Assembly (NCBI RefSeq): GCF_003432485.1 | Contig: NZ_QVNQ01000002.1 | Span: forward strand, 846,225-910,224 | Direction: 5' to 3' | Length of the DNA stretch: 64,000 bases | From: Actinomadura spongiicola | GTDB lineage: Bacteria > Actinomycetota > Actinomycetes > Streptosporangiales > Streptosporangiaceae | Shown: piece by piece, positions 1 through 10,621 of the stretch | How the letters are laid out: every line of letters begins with the position of its first letter | Position numbering within the stretch: position 1 is the stretch's first letter | Made by a program: the position numbers and the translations under genes | The notes under the pieces: generated by a model | Seen by the model: only the letters and a program-made list of their open reading frames with translations | What the model was told of the DNA's origin: nothing | The model's database searches: none

Positions 1-727
1 CCTCCAGCAGGACGGCCGTGCCGCCGACGGTCAGCGCCGCCAGCACCGTGATCTCCTGCGCGTTGATGTGGAACAGCGGGAGCGCGGTCAGCAGCCGGTC
101 GCCGTCGTGCAGCGCGGCGCCGCGCGCCACCCGCTCACCGCCCCACAGGCAGTTCGCGTGCGTGATCATGACGGCCTTGGGGCGGGCGGTGGTGCCCGAG
201 GTGAACAGCATCTCCACGACGTCCTCGGAGTCCACGCGGGCGGGTTCGACGGGCGGGCCGGACGCCACGTCCGAGAACGGGACGAACCCGTCCCGGGTGT
301 CGTCGCCGCGCGCCACGATCCGGTGCGCGACCTTCGGCGCGCGGGCGAGGACCCCGGCGAACGTCGGGACGTGGTCGGGCTCGGTGAGGACGCCCACCGC
401 CTCGGAACGCTCGACCAGATACGCCAGTTCGGCGGCCGAGGCGGCGACGTTGGACGGCACCATGACCGCGCCGAGCCACGCCAGCCCGAACCACGCGAAC
501 ACGAACTCGGCGCGGTTGCGCAGATGGATCACGACCGCGTCGCCGTGGCCGACCCCGAGGGCGGCGAACCCTCCGGCGGTGCGGCGGACGGCGTCGAGCG
601 TCTCCCGGTAGGTGTACTCGGTGACGGCGCCCGACGCGTCCTCGACGACGAGGCAGGCGCGGTCAGGATGCCGGTCGCACCGCTCGACCAGCAGGTCGGC
701 GAGGGTGCGGTTCCCGATCAGGTCCAC
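1..727 (-). CDS. Acyl-CoA ligase (AMP-forming), N-terminal part
   Basis: N-terminal part of an ANL-superfamily adenylate-forming ligase; the C-terminal end lies beyond the left edge. The GTG start at 725-727 is preceded by a GGAG box (CGAGGAGCC on the minus strand). The translation opens VDLIGNRTLADLLVERC, continues with an EYTYRE motif and a VIHLRNRAEFVFAWFG segment, and shows the usual 'cannot exceed own means, moves to price of membership' AMP-binding N-domain organisation. The minus-strand segment near 180-260 matches the region where the P-loop (Ser/Thr/Gly-rich) is expected. It would activate a carboxylate to its acyl-CoA. It lies 18 nt downstream of the acyl-CoA dehydrogenase and is presumably co-transcribed with it, fitting a small beta-oxidation-like degradative operon. 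Substrate unknown. Confidence 0.85.
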   Translation of the reverse strand, partial: MDLIGNRTLADLLVERCDRHPDRACLVVEDASGAVTEYTYRETLDAVRRTAGGFAALGVGHGDAVVIHLRNRAEFVFAWFGLAWLGAVMVPSNVAASAAELAYLVERSEAVGVLTEPDHVPTFAGVLARAPKVAHRIVARGDDTRDGFVPFSDVASGPPVEPARVDSEDVVEMLFTSGTTARPKAVMITHANCLWGGERVARGAALHDGDRLLTALPLFHINAQEITVLAALTVGGTAVLLE

Positions 728-745
728 GAACGGCTCCTCGTGATC

Positions 746-1891
746 TCAGTCCCGCGAGGACAGGCCGAGCAGGTTCCGGGCGATCATCCAGCGGTGGATC
801 TCCGAGGAGCCGTGCCCGATCCGCCAGACCCGCACCTGCCGGTAGAAGCTCTGGATCGGCAGCTCCTTGCTGTAGCCGAGCCCGCCGAAGATCTGGAGGC
901 AGCGGTCGGTGACGCGCTGGGCCATCTCCGTCGCGTAGAGCTTGGCCATGAAGGCTTCGTTGCGGATCGGCCTGCCCTCGTCCGCCATCCACGCGGCCCG
1001 GTACACGAGGAAGCGCGCCGCGTCGAGTTCGACGACGGAGTCGGCCAGCATCCACTGCACCGCCTGCCGTGTCGCGATGGGCTTGCCCCAGGTCACCCGC
1101 TGCTTGGCCCACTCGACGGCCATGTCGACGCACCGCTGCGCGATGCCGAGCTGGAAGGCGGCGATCTTGAGGCGGCCATGGGTGAGCTGTTCGGACGCCA
1201 GCGCCCAGCCGCCGCCGACCGGGCCGAGCCGCGCCGAGTCCGGGACGACGCAGTCGCTGAACGACAGCTCGTACGGCTCCCAGTCGTCGCCCATCGTGGG
1301 AATCGGCCGGGACACCTCGAAGCCGGGCGTGCCCATGTCGATGAGGAAACAGGTGATGCCACGGCTTCCGGCGCTCGGGTCGGTGCTGGCGAACAGGATG
1401 CAGAAGTCGGCGCGGTCCACCTCGGAGATGAAGATCTTCGTTCCGTCGATGACCCAGTCGTCGCCGTGGCGGACGGCCGTGGTGGTGATGCGGGCGAAGT
1501 CGGAGCCGGTGCCGGGCTCGGTGAACGCGTAGCAGCTGCGTCGCTCCCCGGCGATGACGGGGTACAGGTAGCGCTTCTTCTGCTCGTCGTCGGCCTGGTA
1601 GAGGACCGGTTCGGGGCTGCCGCCGAACTCGAACATCGCCGGATGCTTGTACAGCTCCTCGGCGACGAGGCAGGACGCGAGGGTGCCCATGCCCTGACCG
1701 CCGTACTCCTCGGGGACGTCCAGGGCCCACAGCCCCTGGTCCCTGGCCCGTTCCTGGAGGTCGCGGCGCTCCTCGGGGGAGAGCCGTCCCTCGGCGAGGA
1801 AGCGGGGCTCCAGCGGCATCAGCTCGCGCTCGCGGAACCGGCGCACCGAGTCGACGAACATGCTGAGCTCGGCCGGGACGGTGAAGTCCAT
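746..1891 (-). CDS. Acyl-CoA dehydrogenase family protein
   Basis: 381-residue FAD-dependent acyl-CoA dehydrogenase of usual family length. The N-terminal helical domain begins MDFTVPAELSMFVDSVRRF. The signature CYAFTEPGTGSDF binds FAD and substrate, and the C-terminal region carries the FGGLGYSKE motif followed by RIGHGSSEIHRWMIARN. The general base should lie in that last helix segment. I chose ATG 1891 because GGAGG sits 9 nt upstream; an in-frame ATG 51 nt further up would place the operator inside the gene. It introduces a trans double bond in an acyl-CoA made by the adjacent ligase. A perfect 18-bp palindrome 19 nt upstream of the start suggests direct TetR-type repression, relieved by an acyl-CoA ligand. 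Substrate length is not readable. Confidence 0.92.
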   Translation of the reverse strand: MDFTVPAELSMFVDSVRRFRERELMPLEPRFLAEGRLSPEERRDLQERARDQGLWALDVPEEYGGQGMGTLASCLVAEELYKHPAMFEFGGSPEPVLYQADDEQKKRYLYPVIAGERRSCYAFTEPGTGSDFARITTTAVRHGDDWVIDGTKIFISEVDRADFCILFASTDPSAGSRGITCFLIDMGTPGFEVSRPIPTMGDDWEPYELSFSDCVVPDSARLGPVGGGWALASEQLTHGRLKIAAFQLGIAQRCVDMAVEWAKQRVTWGKPIATRQAVQWMLADSVVELDAARFLVYRAAWMADEGRPIRNEAFMAKLYATEMAQRVTDRCLQIFGGLGYSKELPIQSFYRQVRVWRIGHGSSEIHRWMIARNLLGLSSRD

Positions 1892-1909
1892 ACTGCCGTG
1901 ACCTCCATT

Positions 1910-1927
1910 CGACCGACTAGTCGGTCG
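1910..1927. promoter_or_regulatory. TetR-type operator, site 1
   Basis: Perfect 18-bp palindrome CGACCGACTAGTCGGTCG, immediately upstream of the acyl-CoA dehydrogenase start. Its core CCGAC-TA-GTCGG (1913-1924) recurs at 2108-2119 and 4596-4607, each time in front of a gene of this block. The TetR regulator at 6293-6907 is the obvious candidate binder (inference). Confidence 0.7.
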
Positions 1928-2107
1928 GTTCGACTTTCGCACGGGGCCCGGCCGTTGTCAACGGTCGGTCCGGCGTCCCGGAAAAAGGAGCGCGATCCGC
2001 TCTCCGCATTTCAAGATCGACATTAGGGCGGTCCGCGATGAATGGCTCATCCACTGCCGGGAAGCGGGGGTTGACGGCCTTGCCGAGCGGGAGTTAACGT
2101 GAATCGT

Positions 2108-2119
2108 CCGACCGGTCGG
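2108..2119. promoter_or_regulatory. TetR-type operator, site 2
   Basis: Perfect 12-bp palindrome CCGACCGGTCGG, followed by GTCGGTCG-type extension as in the other two sites. It lies in the divergent gap about 180 bp ahead of the amidase gene and is likely bound by the same regulator. Confidence 0.62.
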
Positions 2120-2298
2120 TCGAGAGCAGCTGACCGCTCTGAGCTGCATAGATGTCTGCCTGTGTCGCCTGGTCGACCCGGATCTTCGGGTCCCGTCACT
2201 CCATTGATCTTCGTCCCGTTTCGTGGGCTGCGAACGGCGTACCGCGCCGCCGTCCACGGCGGAATACATATCCTCGCCCGAATTTCTCAGGAGGACGG

Positions 2299-3696
2299 AT
2301 GGCGGCCGATCTGAACAATGCGCCGACGGCGGCCGAGCTCGTCACCGCGTACGCCGCCGGGACGCTCTCACCGGTCGAGGCGACGACCGCGGCACTGGAG
2401 ACGATCCGCGAGCGCGACGCCGACTACAACGCCTACGTGCTCGTCGATCCGGACCGGGCCCTCGCGAGCGCCCGCGCCGCCGAGCGGCGCTGGCGCGACA
2501 GGGCGCCGCTGGGGCCGCTCGACGGCGTACCGATGTCGATCAAGGACCTCTTCCTCACCCGGGGCTGGCCGACCCTGCGCGGTTCTCGGCGCGTCGACCC
2601 CGACCAGCCCTGGGACGTCGACAGCCCCGTGGCCGCGCGGCTGCGGGAGGGCGGCCTGGTGCTGCTGGGCAAGACCACCACCCCGGAGATGGGCTGGAAG
2701 GGCGTCTGCGACAACCCGCTGACCGGGATCACCCGCAACCCGTGGGACACGTCCCGCACCTCCGGCGGGTCCAGCGGCGGCAGCGCGGTCGCGGTCGCCA
2801 CCGGCATGGGACCGCTGTCGGTCGGCACCGACGGTGGCGGCTCGATTCGCATCCCCGCCGCGTTCTGCGGGGTCGTCGGCTTCAAACCGACCCACGGACG
2901 CGTCCCGCAGTACCCGCTCAGTTCCCTCGCGGTCCTCGCGCACGCCGGGCCCATGGCCCGCACCGTGACCGACGTCGCGCTCCTCCTGGACGCCCTGGCG
3001 TTGCCGGACCACCGCGACCCCTACCACCTCGGACCCCACGACGGCCCCTACAGCAGGGCCGCCGACCGGGACGTCCGGGGCGTGACCGCCGCCTTCTCCG
3101 CCGACCTCGGATACGTCCGCGTCGACCCGGAGGTCGCCGCCGTCGTCGCGTCCGCCGCGCAGGCCCTCCGGGACGCGGGAATGCGGGTCGAGGCGGCCGA
3201 CCCCGGATTCCCCGATCCGCTGCCCGCGTTCGACGTCCTGTGGTGCGCCGGGGCGGCGAAATGGCTCGACGTCTTCGACGGCCGCGCCGACGACGTCGAC
3301 CCCGGGCTGCGCGCCGTGATCGAGCGGGGGCTCGCCTACTCGGCGGGCGACTATCTCGCCGCCGAGGCGGAACGGCTCGCGCTCGCCGTCCGGATGGGCG
3401 AGTTCCACACCCGCCACGACGTGCTGATCACCCCGACGGTGCCGATCCCCGCCTTCGCGGCCGGGCACGACGTGCCGCCCGGCAGCGGCATGAGCGGCTG
3501 GCCCGAGTGGACGCCGTTCACCTACCCGTTCAACATGACGCACCAGCCCGCGATCAGCGTGCCGGTCGGGTTCACCGCCGCCGGGCTGCCGATCGGTCTC
3601 CAGATCGTCGGCCCCCGGCACGCCGAGGAGCTCGTCCTGGCCGTGGCCCGCGCGGTCGAGCGGGGGCCGGGCCGGGCTAGCGGAGGCGGGAGGTGA
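2299..3696 (+). CDS. Amidase (amidase signature family)
   Basis: 465-residue amidase-signature hydrolase. The Ser-cisSer-Lys triad is visible: Lys82 in VPMSIKDLF, the GGSSGGS loop (Ser158/159) and nucleophile Ser182 in GTDGGGSIRIP. ATG 2299 is chosen because AGGAGG lies 5-10 nt upstream; an in-frame ATG 147 nt upstream lacks an RBS. It should hydrolyse a C-N amide bond to a free acid plus ammonia or amine, and the acid could then enter the neighbouring CoA ligase/dehydrogenase. It converges on the LLM oxidoreductase gene with a 20-bp overlap at the stops. The shared operator motif upstream suggests co-regulation. The substrate (aryl, acyl or peptide amide) cannot be told from sequence. Confidence 0.93.
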   Translation: MAADLNNAPTAAELVTAYAAGTLSPVEATTAALETIRERDADYNAYVLVDPDRALASARAAERRWRDRAPLGPLDGVPMSIKDLFLTRGWPTLRGSRRVDPDQPWDVDSPVAARLREGGLVLLGKTTTPEMGWKGVCDNPLTGITRNPWDTSRTSGGSSGGSAVAVATGMGPLSVGTDGGGSIRIPAAFCGVVGFKPTHGRVPQYPLSSLAVLAHAGPMARTVTDVALLLDALALPDHRDPYHLGPHDGPYSRAADRDVRGVTAAFSADLGYVRVDPEVAAVVASAAQALRDAGMRVEAADPGFPDPLPAFDVLWCAGAAKWLDVFDGRADDVDPGLRAVIERGLAYSAGDYLAAEAERLALAVRMGEFHTRHDVLITPTVPIPAFAAGHDVPPGSGMSGWPEWTPFTYPFNMTHQPAISVPVGFTAAGLPIGLQIVGPRHAEELVLAVARAVERGPGRASGGGR

Positions 3697-4525
3697 ACGC
3701 CGCGAGGTCGTCGAGGGTGCGGAGGGCGTCGGGTTCGGGAGCCGTGGGGAGCGCGAGCCCCACGCGCTCCACGCCCGCGCCCGCGAGCTCCTCGACCGCG
3801 CGGGCGTCGGCGCCCAGGCCGCACAGCGTGATCGGAACGTCGGGCCGTCCGCGCTCGGCGAGCAGCCCGGCGACCCGCCTGATCTCGGACGGCGGCGTCG
3901 CGGCGCGCGGCAGCCACCCGTCGCCATGGCGGACGACCCGGGCGATCGCCGCCGGGCTCTCACCACCGATGTAGACCGGCGGATGCGGCCTGCGCACCGG
4001 CTTCGGCCAGAGGTGGATGGGGTCGAAGTCGACATGGTCACCGTGGAACTCCGGCTCGTCCTCGGTCCAGATCGTCTTCATCGCGGCCAGCTGCTCGTCC
4101 ATCCGCGCGCCTCTGGTGCGGGGATCAACGCCGTGGTTGCGCATCTCCTCCCGGTTCCACCCGGCGCCGACCCCGAGGATCACGCGGCCGCCGGAGAGCA
4201 CGTCCAGGGTCGCGACCTCCTTGGCGGTGTGGATCGGGTCCCGCTGGGGGAGCAGCGCGATGGCCGTGCCGAGCAGCAGGGTGGTGGACGCCACGGCGGC
4301 CGCGGCGAGCGCCGGAAACGGGGCCAGCGTCCGGTGGTAGGCGTCCGGCAGTTCGGCGCCGCCCTGCCAGGGCGTCTCGCGCCGCACCGGAATGTGCGAG
4401 TGCTCGGCGATGAAGAGGGAGTCGAAGCCGCGTTCCTCCGCCGCGCGGGCCAGAACGTCCGGACGGATGCTCTCCGCCGTCAAAAGCGTGTAGACGCCGA
4501 ACTTCACGGGATCACCAATTTCCAT
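3677..4525 (-). CDS. LLM-class F420-dependent oxidoreductase
   Basis: 282-residue TIM-barrel luciferase-like monooxygenase of the actinobacterial F420-dependent subgroup. Typical segments are KFGVYTLLTAESIRP at the N-terminus, RGFDSLFIAEHSHIP, TAKEVATLDVLSGGRVILGVGAGWNREEM, and the late RRPHPPVYIGGESPAA. The start is not certain: ATG 4525 is used, but the GTG nine codons in (VKFGVY) also fits the family. It would transfer hydride from F420H2, or hydroxylate with F420/FMN; the substrate is unknown. It is divergent to the MHS transporter across a 338-bp gap that holds a TetR-like operator, so it probably belongs to the same regulon as the acyl-CoA genes. Confidence 0.88.
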   Translation of the reverse strand: MEIGDPVKFGVYTLLTAESIRPDVLARAAEERGFDSLFIAEHSHIPVRRETPWQGGAELPDAYHRTLAPFPALAAAAVASTTLLLGTAIALLPQRDPIHTAKEVATLDVLSGGRVILGVGAGWNREEMRNHGVDPRTRGARMDEQLAAMKTIWTEDEPEFHGDHVDFDPIHLWPKPVRRPHPPVYIGGESPAAIARVVRHGDGWLPRAATPPSEIRRVAGLLAERGRPDVPITLCGLGADARAVEELAGAGVERVGLALPTAPEPDALRTLDDLAAFTSRLR

Positions 4526-4863
4526 GGAACGACACTGATGGATCATGAAGATAGGGTTGACACCCGCTCTTCGCAATGTAATTGTCATTATACGCCCGAC
4601 CGGTCGGTCGGGAGAAGAAGGAAAGGGTCGGCGCGCCTCGCTCACAAGGCGATGAAGCCGATCCCGAGATCGCCGCCCTTCACTGACGACGCGGACGATC
4701 CATGACGCGCTGCCCGGGGGAACCAGCGCACCGAGAGCCGTGGCGAGAAATGTCGGGTCCGGCCGGTGAAAACCCCGGCGTCCGCGCTTTCCACGCACGC
4801 GGCAGGTGGCCGGGAGACCGCCGAGGAGCGGTCCGCCACGTCGTTTGGGAAAGGAAAACGCGG
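4526..4863. promoter_or_regulatory. Divergent promoter region, LLM oxidoreductase / MHS transporter
   Basis: 338-bp gap with AT-richer sequence at 4540-4595 and the third TetR-like operator. No gene was recognised in it. Confidence 0.5.
4596..4607. promoter_or_regulatory. TetR-type operator, site 3
   Basis: Perfect palindrome CCGACCGGTCGG, identical to site 2. The longer inverted repeat CCCGACC-GGTC-GGTCGGG spans 4595-4612. It sits about 70 bp upstream of the LLM oxidoreductase start. Confidence 0.65.
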
Positions 4864-6252
4864 ATGGCCTCCGGAACGACACCCGCGAAAGACGTGCCCG
4901 CGAAGGGCAAACTGCGGATCGCCGCCGCCGCGCTGGCGGCATCGAGCATCGAGAACTACGACTTCTTCATTTACGGAACCGCCGCGGCACTGGTCTTCCC
5001 GGACCTGTTCTTTCCGGGGCACAGCCCGCTCGCCGGGGCCCTGCTGTCCTTCTCCACCTTCGCGATCGGGTTCGTCGCCCGGCCCCTCGGCGCGGTGATC
5101 TTCGGTCATCTCGGCGACGTCCACGGCCGCAAACGGTCCCTGGTCATGGTGCTGCTGACGATGGGCCTCGGCACCACGCTCATCGGCGTCCTGCCCACCT
5201 ACGACGCCATCGGCCCCGCGGCGCCGCTGCTGCTGGTGCTGCTGCGGCTCGTCCAGGGGATCGCGCTCGGCGGGCAGACGGGCGGGGTGATCCTGCTGGC
5301 GCTGGAGAGCGCGCCGTCCCACCGCCGCGGGTTCTTCTCCAGCTTCGCCCTCGCGGGCGGGCCGGCGGGCATCCTGGTCGGCAACCTCGCCTTCCTGCTC
5401 GCCGACCTCGGCACCACCTCGGCCGCGTTCGATGCGTGGGGCTGGCGGCTGCCGTTCCTCGCCAGCGTGGCCCTGCTCGGGCTGACGATCTACATCCAGC
5501 TGCGGATCGAGGAGACGGAGGCGTTCCGTCGCCTCAAGCGCGCCGCGACGGCCGACGAGCCGACGCGTCCGGCGCCGCCCGCCCGGCGTTCCCCGGTCCT
5601 GGAGGCGCTGAGCCGCTACCCGAGGCGGATCGTGCTCATCGGCGGCGCCTATGTCGGGATCAACGTCACCTACTACCTCTTCATGACCTTCGCCGTCGCC
5701 TACGGCACCAACGACGACATCCTCGACATGCCGAAGAGCAGGATCCTGCTCGGCGTCCTGCTCGGGGCCGCGGTCCAGCTCGTCATGCTCCCCGTCGCGG
5801 GGGCGCTGTCGGACCGCGTCGGCCGCCGCACGATGATGACGGCCGGATCGGTGCTGCTCGCGGTGTGGGCGTTCGCGTTCTGGCCGCTGCTCAACACCGA
5901 GTCGCCCGTCCTCATCGCGTTCGCGTTCGTCGTCGGGCTGGGCCTGCTGCACACGACCATGTACGCGCCGCAGGGCGCCTTCTTCGCCGAGACGTTCCCG
6001 ACCGCGACCCGCTACTCGGCGATGTCGCTGAGCATCCAGGTCGCGTCGGTGGTCGGCGGTGCGCTGGCGCCGCTCATCGCCACGTCCCTGTACGCCTGGA
6101 CGGGAACGTGGGTCGCCATCGCCGTCTACATGGCGGGGGTGTGCCTCATCACCGTCGTCTCGGTGCGACTGCTGCCGGAGACGTACCGGAAGGACATCGA
6201 GGAGCCCGCGACACCCGGCCCGGACGAGGCGGACACGGTCGGCGCCGCCTGA
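4864..6252 (+). CDS. MHS-family MFS transporter (metabolite:H+ symporter)
   Basis: 462-residue, 12-helix major facilitator. The hallmark of the MHS family (sugar/organic-acid H+ symporters such as ShiA, KgtP, ProP relatives) is the ASSIENYDFFIYGTAAAL opening. The loop-2 motif GHLGDVHGRKRSLV follows, and the SDRVGRR repeat comes in the second half. ATG 4864 is preceded by a GGAAAGG box. It likely imports the carboxylate or amide substrate of the adjacent catabolic enzymes (inference from context). A strong palindromic terminator follows the stop. Confidence 0.9.
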   Translation: MASGTTPAKDVPAKGKLRIAAAALAASSIENYDFFIYGTAAALVFPDLFFPGHSPLAGALLSFSTFAIGFVARPLGAVIFGHLGDVHGRKRSLVMVLLTMGLGTTLIGVLPTYDAIGPAAPLLLVLLRLVQGIALGGQTGGVILLALESAPSHRRGFFSSFALAGGPAGILVGNLAFLLADLGTTSAAFDAWGWRLPFLASVALLGLTIYIQLRIEETEAFRRLKRAATADEPTRPAPPARRSPVLEALSRYPRRIVLIGGAYVGINVTYYLFMTFAVAYGTNDDILDMPKSRILLGVLLGAAVQLVMLPVAGALSDRVGRRTMMTAGSVLLAVWAFAFWPLLNTESPVLIAFAFVVGLGLLHTTMYAPQGAFFAETFPTATRYSAMSLSIQVASVVGGALAPLIATSLYAWTGTWVAIAVYMAGVCLITVVSVRLLPETYRKDIEEPATPGPDEADTVGAA

Positions 6253-6258
6253 GCCGAG

Positions 6259-6290
6259 GAGCCGAGGCCGGGACGTCCCGGCCTCGGCTC
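6259..6290. terminator. Bidirectional hairpin terminator
   Basis: Perfect 32-bp palindrome (16-bp arms, GAGCCGAGGCCGGGAC and its complement) between the convergent MHS transporter and TetR genes, 7 nt past the first stop and 3 nt past the second. No T-tract, as is usual in actinomycetes. Confidence 0.85.
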
Positions 6291-6292
6291 CG

Positions 6293-6907
6293 TCAGGGCC
6301 GCAGACCGCGATACGCGTAGTCCCAGAAGGCGTCCGCGATCTCGTCGTAGGTGAGCTTGCCGTCCGGGTGGTACCACTGGTACGCCCAGTTGCTCATGCC
6401 GAATATCGCGAGGCAGAACAGCTTCGTGTCGACCTCGCGGAACGTTCCGGCGGCGATGCCGTCCCGGATGACGTCCTCCACCATCGCCTCGTAGCGGGCG
6501 CGTTTGTCGGTGGCGACGGCGAGATCGGCGTCCGGCAGCTCGCGGTGGTTCTCGAAGAACACCCGGCACTGGCCGCGCCGCGTCGCGATGTTCCGCAGAA
6601 AGTCACCGATCACGCCGCGCAGCAGTTCGGCGGGTTCGGTTCCCCGCTCGACCCGGGCGAGATGCGATTCGATCAGCCCGTCGATCAGTTCCTCGTGCAT
6701 GTACCACAGCAGCTCCGACTTGCTGCGAAAGTAGTGGTACAGGGTGGGCTTGCCGATGCCGACCGCGGTGGCGATGTCGTCCATGGAGGCGCGGGCGTAG
6801 CCCAGTTTCTCGAAAAGGTCGGCGGCCACCCGGATGATCTCCGCGCGCCGTTCGTCCTTTGACATCTGCCGCCGCCTCGACCGCCGCGCCGACTCAGCTT
6901 CCGACAT
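6293..6907 (-). CDS. TetR/AcrR-family transcriptional regulator
   Basis: 204-residue TetR-family repressor. The N-terminal helix-turn-helix reads RAEIIRVAADLFEKLGYARASMDDIATAVGIGKPTLYHYF (two overlapping stretches, residues about 20-60), followed by a variable ligand domain with LLRGVIGDFLRN. Start ATG 6907 has GGAG 8 nt upstream. It sits at the end of the acyl-CoA/amidase block. It is the best candidate to bind the three CCGAC-NN-GTCGG palindromes upstream of that block, with an acyl-CoA or pathway intermediate as effector. No copy of the palindrome was found in its own upstream region, so it may not autoregulate. Confidence 0.92.
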   Translation of the reverse strand: MSEAESARRSRRRQMSKDERRAEIIRVAADLFEKLGYARASMDDIATAVGIGKPTLYHYFRSKSELLWYMHEELIDGLIESHLARVERGTEPAELLRGVIGDFLRNIATRRGQCRVFFENHRELPDADLAVATDKRARYEAMVEDVIRDGIAAGTFREVDTKLFCLAIFGMSNWAYQWYHPDGKLTYDEIADAFWDYAYRGLRP

Positions 6908-7183
6908 CCGCGTTCACTCCGCATCGCTGGAGAACATCAAGAGGCGAGCCGACCTTGAGAGCCGGAGCGGAACCCCCGCCAGATCGCTTGATCCAGAAGT
7001 ATACCAGGATGTTGATAAATGCCTTGCCGTCCGTCGGTAAGAAGACCGCACGGCGAATGGGAACGCACTTATCAAAGCATTGGACGGTGCCGTCGCGGCG
7101 AAATGGGGAAGAAGCCGATCGGACGAAGTGACCCGTCCCACGGATTGCCGGAGCTGCACGTGTGACGACGTACAATCGCGCAT

Positions 7184-7633
7184 GTGACCAGCAGAACCGC
7201 CTCGGCGCAGCAGTTGCGCGACCTCGCGCTGCTGCGCCGTGTCCGCGACCGGATCGACCGGGAGTACGCGCGACCGCTGGACGTCGAAGCGCTCGCCCGG
7301 AGCGTGAACATCTCCGCCGGGCACCTCAGCCGCCAGTTCAGGATCGCCTACGGAGAGTCACCGTACTCGTACCTGATGACGCGGCGCATCGAACGCGCGA
7401 TGGCGCTGCTGCGCCGGGGCGACCTCAGCGTCACCGAGGTGTGCTTCGCGGTCGGCTGCTCGTCGCTCGGCACCTTCAGTACCCGCTTCACCGAACTGGT
7501 CGGCGTGCCGCCCAGCGTCTACCGGCGCGAGGCGGCGCAGGCGACGGCGGGCATGCCGCCCTGCGTGGCGAAACGGGTGACCAGACCGATCAGGAATCGA
7601 GAAGCTCCCCCTGGTGAGCCGCGGTTAGCGTGA
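7184..7633 (+). CDS. AraC-family helix-turn-helix regulator (DNA-binding domain only)
   Basis: 149-residue protein made almost only of the AraC/XylS double HTH domain. The first HTH is VEALARSVNISAGHLSRQF and the second contains VTEVCFAVGCSSLGTFSTRF, then VGVPPSVYRR. No N-terminal effector domain is present, so it may respond by abundance or through a partner. The GTG start at 7184 fits the domain boundary. It overlaps or abuts the VOC gene, and the UvrA-like gene follows. This AraC-VOC-UvrA order is common in actinomycetes and suggests one inducible protective operon (family knowledge plus inference). Confidence 0.9.
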   Translation: MTSRTASAQQLRDLALLRRVRDRIDREYARPLDVEALARSVNISAGHLSRQFRIAYGESPYSYLMTRRIERAMALLRRGDLSVTEVCFAVGCSSLGTFSTRFTELVGVPPSVYRREAAQATAGMPPCVAKRVTRPIRNREAPPGEPRLA

Positions 7634-7638
7634 AAGGC

Positions 7639-8052
7639 ATGAACCTCACCATTCACGCGAGCTTCCTTCCGCACGACGACCCCGACGCGTCCCTGGCCTT
7701 CTACCGGGACGTCCTCGGCTTCGAGGTCCGCAACGACGTCGGCTACGGCGGGATGCGCTGGATCACGGTCGGCCCGCCCGGCCAGCCCGGCACGTCCATC
7801 GTCCTGGAGCCGCCCGTCGTCGAGGGCTGCGGCATCACCGAGGACGAGGGCCGCACCATCACCGAGATGATGGCCAAGGGCACCTACGCCGGAATCAACC
7901 TGGCGACCGAGGACGTCGATGATACGTTCGACAAGTTGCAGGCGAGCGGGGCCGAGGTCGTCCAGGAGCCGATCGACCAGCCGTACGGCGTCCGCGACTG
8001 CGCCGTCCGCGACCCCGCGGGCAACCTGATCCGCATCCAGCAGTCGGGCTGA
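7639..8052 (+). CDS. VOC-family (glyoxalase/bleomycin-resistance fold) protein
   Basis: 137-residue vicinal-oxygen-chelate protein with paired beta-alpha-beta-beta-beta modules. SFLPHDDPDASLAFYRDVLGF is the first strand-helix and VRDCAVRDPAGNLIRIQQ the second metal or ligand strand. ATG 7639 aligns with relatives that begin shortly before TIHASFLPH; GTG 7630, overlapping the AraC stop, is the alternative. Members either use a divalent metal for catalysis or bind and sequester a drug. With the UvrA-like neighbour a protective or binding role is plausible. The substrate is unknown. Confidence 0.88.
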   Translation: MNLTIHASFLPHDDPDASLAFYRDVLGFEVRNDVGYGGMRWITVGPPGQPGTSIVLEPPVVEGCGITEDEGRTITEMMAKGTYAGINLATEDVDDTFDKLQASGAEVVQEPIDQPYGVRDCAVRDPAGNLIRIQQSG

Positions 8053-8127
8053 CCTTCACCCCTCCCGCGTCCGGTGGCCGTGCGCCCCGGGCGGACCGGG
8101 CCCCCAGCAGTAGATGGAGACACACGA

Positions 8128-10509
<2,382 letters not shown>

Positions 10510-10543
10510 CCGCCCGAGGCGCGGAGCAGGGGCGGCCTTGACA

Positions 10544-10577
10544 GCCGCATCGCGAGGTTCGACGCTCGCGATGCGGC
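10544..10577. terminator. Bidirectional hairpin terminator
   Basis: Perfect 12-bp arms (GCCGCATCGCGA and complement) around a 10-nt loop, between the convergent UvrA-like gene and the DUF3050 gene. It marks the left border of the meroterpenoid block. Confidence 0.85.
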
Positions 10578-10621
10578 CGACATCGAGGTGGCCTCGTCCG
10601 GGCCGGTGGGCGAAGGCGGCG

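Larger units (their letters stand above)
1892..2298. promoter_or_regulatory. Divergent promoter region, acyl-CoA dehydrogenase / amidase
   Basis: 407-bp gap between divergent genes. It holds two copies of the TetR-like palindrome (1913-1924 and 2108-2119), one near each gene. Local GC drops in the 2200-2290 stretch just ahead of the amidase RBS. No convincing small ORF or RNA gene was seen. Confidence 0.55.

Noticed and set aside
68..2026. Very long plus-strand ORF opposite the acyl-CoA dehydrogenase and ligase
   Set aside because: Antisense shadow of the two real genes in GC-rich DNA; the protein is Arg/Gly/Asp/Val low-complexity without any family motif. The same applies to many other long antisense frames in the window.
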